Part shown: positions 56,760 through 60,787 of the stretch, piece after piece | How the letters are laid out: the number at the start of each line of letters is the position of its first letter | How positions within the stretch are numbered: the first letter of the stretch is position 1 | Assembly: GCF_015206895.1 (NCBI RefSeq) | Contig: NZ_JADEXU010000032.1 | Coordinates: forward strand, 1 to 60,787 | DNA length: 60,787 nucleotides | From: Nostoc sp. LEGE 12450 | Lineage (GTDB): Bacteria; Cyanobacteriota; Cyanobacteriia; Cyanobacteriales; Nostocaceae | Direction of reading: 5' to 3' | Made by a program: the position numbers and the translations under genes | Notes under the pieces: generated by a model | Told to the model about the DNA's origin: nothing | Seen by the model: the letters and a program-made list of their open reading frames with translations, nothing else | Database searches by the model: none

Positions 56760-56911
56760 CTAGTAGTTAGCCAACCCAAAATTGCTGGGTGGAGGTCGGC
56801 AGAGGAGCAAGGGAGCAGGGGAGCAGAGGAGAGATTTGTACAAGTTCTTTCCCCCTTGCACCTCTGCCCCTCTGCTTGCCACCACGCAAAGTTTGTGTGG
56901 CGAAGCACTAG
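56760..56911. mobile_element. MITE-like element, third member of the CTAGTAG family
   Basis: The left end ctagtagttagccaaccc (56760) and the right end, read inverted, ctagtgcttcgccaca (to 56911) resemble the two ends of the 29378-29493 element. Shared inner motifs are aactttgcg and the lone gctgggt. The centre is a purine/pyrimidine-rich inverted stretch (ggagcagggg and cctctgcccctctg). It has no coding capacity. Confidence 0.62.
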
Positions 56912-56917
56912 ATTTCC

Positions 56918-56941
56918 AGGGGCGCAAGACCCTGCGCCCCT
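56918..56941. repeat. Hairpin repeat
   Basis: aggggcgca and tgcgcccct flank a 6-base loop directly beyond the MITE-like element. The rest of 56527-57046 holds no gene. Confidence 0.65.
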
Positions 56942-57046
56942 ACGATATGATATTTTTTTAACTGCAAGTCCCTGAGCAGAGACACCCTGATAATTGCGCC
57001 GCGAAATTTATAATTCGAGGTAGAAGTCTGGGGGGGGATTGAGTGC

Positions 57047-58450
57047 CTACAGGCTACAGCCTGGGACTTCAAGACCCTCTGCAAAACTGATTAATTCCAA
57101 ATACTCTGGATTTTCTACAAACTTTTTAGCAGCCAGCAATCCAGCAATGCTCCAAGTTTGATAAATTCTGGCTTCTTTGCCAATTAAACGGCCATTGTTG
57201 CCATCGTAGTATTCAGGGAATTTATCCTTCAATAAACGCCTTTCGGCAATAGCGATCGCTGCTTGAGCAAGTTCTGTTCGACCTGCTTTCTGCGCCGCCG
57301 ACGCAAATAACCACAGTAAGACTGGCCAGTTGCCACCGTTGTGATAAGACCAAGCCCTATTTTTAGAGTCACATCCTGTAACAATTCTCCACTCTAAACC
57401 TTCTAAAGCCGGAAAGCAAATTTTAACAGGCATATAGCCGATCAAGTCTTGCCAACGTTGGGCAAATAAATTCATAATGCTTTGAGATTCTTTTTCGCTT
57501 GCTAAGGAAGTTAAGATTGCCATCAGATTTCCCAGAGCAAAAAAGCGAAAATCAATCCGTCCCGGCCCCAGATTTCCCGCTAAATATCCTCCCGTTTCTG
57601 GCAACCACTCGGTCAACCAACTAGGAATTGATTCTGAGTTGATGTTGAATTTATTAACAATTTCTTTACCAAATTCGTTATCTTTGTAACGATAGATTTC
57701 CCCCAATCGCTTCAAATCTAGCCAATAATAGTTGCGGATATGATATTTCAAAGATCCCAATCGCCTATTGACTTTGCCGAGATAACTATCCCCATCCCCA
57801 TCTGGTAAAAGCAATTCACTAGCAGCCCTCAAGGACGCATAAAATAACACCTGAATTTCTAGAGGATGTTCGTAGACTCCCATCCGACGATCAATCATAA
57901 ACGCGCCATCGGGAACTAACATTGTAGGGTACATGGAAAACCTATGTACTAAGCAAAGATCCAAAATTAGTTTGATTCCGGCTTGAAAATCTGGCTGACG
58001 CGCCAGGGACAAATCGCCTGTAGCTTTTTCATAGGCGCGTAGCAAGAGAATCCACCACATACAAGAATCAATTGGGGGAACACGAGCGATCGCCAGTTCA
58101 CCAAAATCAGCAACCAAAAATTCCTCATTCCCCCTAGAATGTACTTTGAAACTGGCAGGCATTAATCCCGCTCCCGGTTCAAAGCAGTCTATCTGCTTTT
58201 CATGACTTTGTAATTTCAGTGTTTCTACTAAGAAGTTACGCACAATCTCTGGTTTCCCATACATGAGAAACACTAAAGCAGAAGGGACAAAATCGCGGAG
58301 AAAGCACTGGTCATAATTGAGTGCATCTGCCTCTGGATCGTGAGCGGCTACAGTCCCAATGGGTTTTCCCTGGTAATAAATTATCGACTCTTCCAATAAT
58401 TCCCAAGCTTCTGCTTCCAGTTGACTGTTCTTATCGATGGCGCTAGTCAT
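57047..58450 (-). CDS. Alkaline/neutral invertase (GH100)
   Basis: 467 residues, full length for cyanobacterial GH100 enzymes, which hydrolyse sucrose to glucose and fructose in the cytosol. Family motifs visible are [19 protein letters not shown] with the catalytic Asp region, [50 protein letters not shown], and [20 protein letters not shown], which contains the WSYHNGG signature. There is no signal peptide. In diazotrophic Nostoc-type cyanobacteria such invertases help heterocysts use sucrose imported from vegetative cells. Whether this is the InvA or InvB type cannot be decided here. Confidence 0.95.
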   Translation of the reverse strand: MTSAIDKNSQLEAEAWELLEESIIYYQGKPIGTVAAHDPEADALNYDQCFLRDFVPSALVFLMYGKPEIVRNFLVETLKLQSHEKQIDCFEPGAGLMPASFKVHSRGNEEFLVADFGELAIARVPPIDSCMWWILLLRAYEKATGDLSLARQPDFQAGIKLILDLCLVHRFSMYPTMLVPDGAFMIDRRMGVYEHPLEIQVLFYASLRAASELLLPDGDGDSYLGKVNRRLGSLKYHIRNYYWLDLKRLGEIYRYKDNEFGKEIVNKFNINSESIPSWLTEWLPETGGYLAGNLGPGRIDFRFFALGNLMAILTSLASEKESQSIMNLFAQRWQDLIGYMPVKICFPALEGLEWRIVTGCDSKNRAWSYHNGGNWPVLLWLFASAAQKAGRTELAQAAIAIAERRLLKDKFPEYYDGNNGRLIGKEARIYQTWSIAGLLAAKKFVENPEYLELISFAEGLEVPGCSL

Positions 58451-58586
58451 GGGTATTTAATTCCACTAATGGTATGTATCGGCTTAATTATGGAAAGTAC
58501 GCCAGCCTTACTCAACAAAAAGGCAGGGGGAAATGACCTCTTTCTCCATCTGTGGAGCAGAAAATGGGTTTGAGTCCCCTACAACA

Positions 58587-58730
58587 CAATACGGTTCAGT
58601 TAAGGACAAGACTTAGCGAAAATTAAGAAAAAACGAACCACACAGGGCGCAAAGGACACAAAGGAATAAGATTTTCAGAGAGTTTTTGCGTAAGTCCTGA
58701 AAGGTTTTTGGCACTAACTGAACCGTATTG
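58587..58730. mobile_element. MITE with perfect 16-bp terminal repeats and 10-bp target duplication
   Basis: The ends are CAATACGGTTCAGTTA (58587-58602) and its exact inverse (58715-58730). The 10-mer ccctacaaca abuts both ends (58577-58586 and 58731-58740), an exact target-site duplication. The 144-bp interior has no open frame. A 9-12-bp duplication fits IS4-like transposases (established family trait); a mobilising partner is not in the window. Confidence 0.9.
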
Positions 58731-58902
58731 CCCTACAACAACCAAGCGTGGTTCTCGTACTCTACCGGAAGCTAACGCAACAGGGGTGGTCACGTAGCTC
58801 TGCCGTTGGCTGGTGTAGCCTCTCTAAGAATTGGCGAATCCCCTTTCTGTTCAATCTCCCTTGCTCCCTGCCCCCTTGCCTCCTGCTCCCTTGGCCTCTT
58901 TC

Positions 58903-59712
58903 TCAAGCTGACCAGGTTTCCCGGAAGTCAGCATACAGAGTCAATCCACCATCTACAAATAGCGTTTGTCCGGTGATGTAGGCGGCTTCATCCGAAGCTA
59001 AAAAAGCTGCTGCGGCTGCCATCTCCTCTGAAGAGCCAGCACGTCCCATTGGGATGTGACTTTCCACAATCGCTTTTTTTTCGGGGTTATCTATCCAGTC
59101 TTGATTTATTGGTGTAATTGTTGCTCCGGGGGCAATGGCGTTGACACGAATACCTCGGTTGGCATATTCCAAAGCTAAGGTTTTAGTCAGGTTTTCCATA
59201 CCACCTTTGCTAATGGAATAACTGATATACATCGGTCGCGGAATAATTTCGTGAACGCTGGAAATATTAATAATCACCCCCGAACGATTTAGAGATAAGA
59301 GGTGTTTAATAGTTTCACGAGCGCAGAGATAAGCACCCCGGAGATTGACTGCAATTACTCGGTCAAAGTCTGCTGTTGTAACTTCGTGAGATAGACTTTC
59401 TATCTGAATCCCAGCATTGTTAATTAGAATATCTAAACTGCCAAATTCCTTTACTACGGTGTTGACCATCTCGATAATGTCTGATTCTTGGGAGACATCA
59501 CCCTGAACCAGCAGCGACTTCACACCACAATTTTCGATATTTCCGCAGGCTTTTTGCAATGCCATTTCTTCTGTGTCTACCGCCGCTTCTGGGCTTTTGC
59601 GGTAATTGATGGCGATGTTGCACCCTTCTTGAGCGAGTCTGATAGCGATCGCCTGACCAATTCCTGAAGTTGCACCTGTAATTAAAGCATTCTTTCCCTT
59701 TAACCCTATCAT
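58903..59712 (-). CDS. SDR-family glucose 1-dehydrogenase-like oxidoreductase
   Basis: 269 residues of the classical short-chain dehydrogenase family. The nucleotide-binding motif is TGATSGIGQAIA (TGxxxGIG), followed by NNAG, the catalytic Ser in ISSVHEI and the YxxxK pair in YSISKGG; VNAIAPGATITP and the C-terminal GQTLFVDGG are also present. It is close to glucose 1-dehydrogenases that oxidise glucose with NAD(P)+. Its position next to the invertase, which releases glucose, makes a sugar role plausible. SDR substrates are hard to call, so a related sugar or polyol substrate is possible. Confidence 0.87.
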   Translation of the reverse strand: MIGLKGKNALITGATSGIGQAIAIRLAQEGCNIAINYRKSPEAAVDTEEMALQKACGNIENCGVKSLLVQGDVSQESDIIEMVNTVVKEFGSLDILINNAGIQIESLSHEVTTADFDRVIAVNLRGAYLCARETIKHLLSLNRSGVIINISSVHEIIPRPMYISYSISKGGMENLTKTLALEYANRGIRVNAIAPGATITPINQDWIDNPEKKAIVESHIPMGRAGSSEEMAAAAAFLASDEAAYITGQTLFVDGGLTLYADFRETWSA

Positions 59713-59910
59713 ATTTCCTGACCTTGCTTGAATTTGAACTTAGTCAAACAATTTTGAATTTTAGATTATTCTTTCAAATATCTAAAGTTATTTTGTCAAC
59801 CCCCAATGGAGGTAATTTAAATTTAAAAAATGTGAATTTCTAAAATCAATTCTCAAAAATCAGGCTACAGATCCAAGAGATGAAAACTCAACTTGAATCT
59901 GATGCCTCTT

Positions 59911-59936
59911 AATTACGAATTACGAATTACGAATTA
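59911..59936. repeat. Heptamer tandem repeat (aattacg)n
   Basis: Three full copies and a partial copy of a 7-bp unit immediately after the methyltransferase gene stop. This is a common type in Nostoc and Anabaena. It is not a CRISPR array. Confidence 0.85.
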
Positions 59937-59944
59937 GTTAGTCC

Positions 59945-60607
59945 CTATCGCAAATTCGCTGGCACTTGTTCAGGAACTACCCAATAGTAAACAGTTTTGC
60001 CCTCTACATTGAGAGTCTGCTGTGGTTTCCAATCGCCCATATCGAAGGCGTGGGAAACAATGCGAGTCCCAGGTTTAAGTTCTTTCAACAGCTTGGGACG
60101 GAGTTTGGCGTTGATCTCTGGCAGTAAATAAAGTGTAACTACTGTTGCTTCGCTAAAATCAGTGTTGAACAAATCTTGTTGGACAAACTTGACGCGATCG
60201 GTTACTCCTGCCTTTTTAGCATTCTCATTAGCTTCTTTGATGCGATCGGGGTCAATATCTATACCGATACCGCGCGTACCAAACTTTTGTGCCGCAGTAT
60301 TAACAATTCTTCCATCACCACTACCAAGGTCGTAAAGCACATCATTTTTACCCACTTTTGCCACTTGTAACATTGCATCTACCACTGGCTGTGGTGTAGG
60401 TACATAAGGAACATCTCCAGGACGTTCTTGGACTTGAGTTGTGGGAGTTGTCGCCGATGGTGTTTCGGTTTCGGTCTGACCTGTTAAAGTAGAGGGTTGT
60501 TGTGTTCCGGCTTCCAAATCTTGTTGTTGCGGCGTACACCCAGCAATTCCTAAACTGGTAACACTAACGCCTGTAACCAGTAAAAACAGAATTTTTTTGA
60601 AGTTCAT
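59945..60607 (-). CDS. Lipoprotein class I SAM-dependent methyltransferase
   Basis: 220 residues. The signal peptide ends in a lipobox (TSLGIAGC, lipidated Cys near 24), then a Thr/Gln-rich spacer of about 45 residues. The SAM-binding fold begins at DVLYDLGSGDGRIV (motif I), followed by GIGIDIDPDRI (motif II), VKFVQQDLF and TLYLLPEINAKLRPKLLKEL. It lacks an obvious substrate domain. A methyltransferase on the outer side of the membrane is unusual, since SAM is cytosolic, so either the signal peptide does not export it or the protein binds rather than methylates. Confidence is good for the fold and moderate for lipidation. Confidence 0.87.
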   Translation of the reverse strand: MNFKKILFLLVTGVSVTSLGIAGCTPQQQDLEAGTQQPSTLTGQTETETPSATTPTTQVQERPGDVPYVPTPQPVVDAMLQVAKVGKNDVLYDLGSGDGRIVNTAAQKFGTRGIGIDIDPDRIKEANENAKKAGVTDRVKFVQQDLFNTDFSEATVVTLYLLPEINAKLRPKLLKELKPGTRIVSHAFDMGDWKPQQTLNVEGKTVYYWVVPEQVPANLR

Positions 60608-60673
60608 GAATTTTTTCCTTTGTCAATAGTTATTGGGTATTGGGTATGGGGGCATTGGACATGGGTAAGAGGA

Positions 60674-60760
60674 CTTGGGGACAAGGAGAATTGGGGACAA
60701 GGGGAAAGACTTTTTTCAAGTTCTCACCTCTTGTCCCCTTGTCCCCTTGTCCCCCTGCTC
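60674..60760. repeat. Polypurine/polypyrimidine inverted repeat
   Basis: ggggacaagg units (about 60674-60704) are mirrored by ccttgtcccc units (about 60728-60752), then ctgctcccctgctc. It lies upstream of the methyltransferase at the window edge. No gene is visible from 60608 to 60787. Confidence 0.65.
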
Positions 60761-60787
60761 CCCTGCTCACTCATCTCACGTCCTACC

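Overview
This window comes from a filamentous, probably heterocyst-forming cyanobacterium of the Nostoc/Anabaena type. I infer this from the frequent GCGATCGC (HIP1-type) octamers, the dispersed short repeats and heptamer tandem repeats typical of that group, an alkaline/neutral invertase, PEP-CTERM proteins, a UPF0182 protein, a kinase-WD40 protein and heterocyst-glycolipid-like polyketide genes. No rRNA, tRNA or CRISPR array was found by eye.

Layout. Positions 1-11.4 kb hold assorted genes with clear gene decay: a PfkB/adenosine kinase, a secreted adenosine deaminase-family protein, a BASS transporter whose 5' end is replaced by the tail of an IS200/IS605 tnpB, a secreted protein, HU, a 2OG-Fe(II) oxygenase frameshifted by a 5-bp duplication, a GNAT acetyltransferase, a PEP-synthase pseudogene and three PEP-CTERM proteins. 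Positions 11.8-48.4 kb, all on the minus strand, form one large biosynthetic locus. Positions 48.5-60.8 kb return to scattered genes: relics of an AAA-like protein, a Ser/Thr kinase with seven WD40 repeats, UPF0182, three small proteins, an invertase, an SDR dehydrogenase and a lipoprotein methyltransferase. Several MITE-like elements lie between them.

The biosynthetic locus reads from 48358 down to 11829. It begins with an iterative, PUFA/heterocyst-glycolipid-type synthase. Its parts are KS-AT-ACP, the structural half of a KR, a catalytic KR-DH, a KS-like chain-length factor with AT and two FabA-like hotdogs, and a PfaD enoyl reductase. A free ACP follows, then three modular type I PKS proteins: KS-AT-DH-KR-ACP, KS-AT-KR-ACP and KS-AT-ACP-C-ACP. 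The next protein is an unusual A-C NRPS with a serine-like specificity code and no carrier of its own. An MFS exporter, an SRPBCC protein, a cytochrome P450 with an atypical I-helix and a DUF4386 membrane protein complete it. The simplest reading (inference) is that the PUFA-like enzymes make an acyl chain, the three modules extend it, and serine is joined through a permuted C-ACP / A-C arrangement. The last C domain would release the product, because no thioesterase or reductase is present. I do not recognise a known product, so this is the best candidate for an undescribed system.

A frameshift at an A9 run separates the KS-AT-ACP gene from the KR half. Removing one A joins the two frames exactly. 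It could be a true mutation, a sequencing error or transcriptional slippage, and it decides whether the pathway works.
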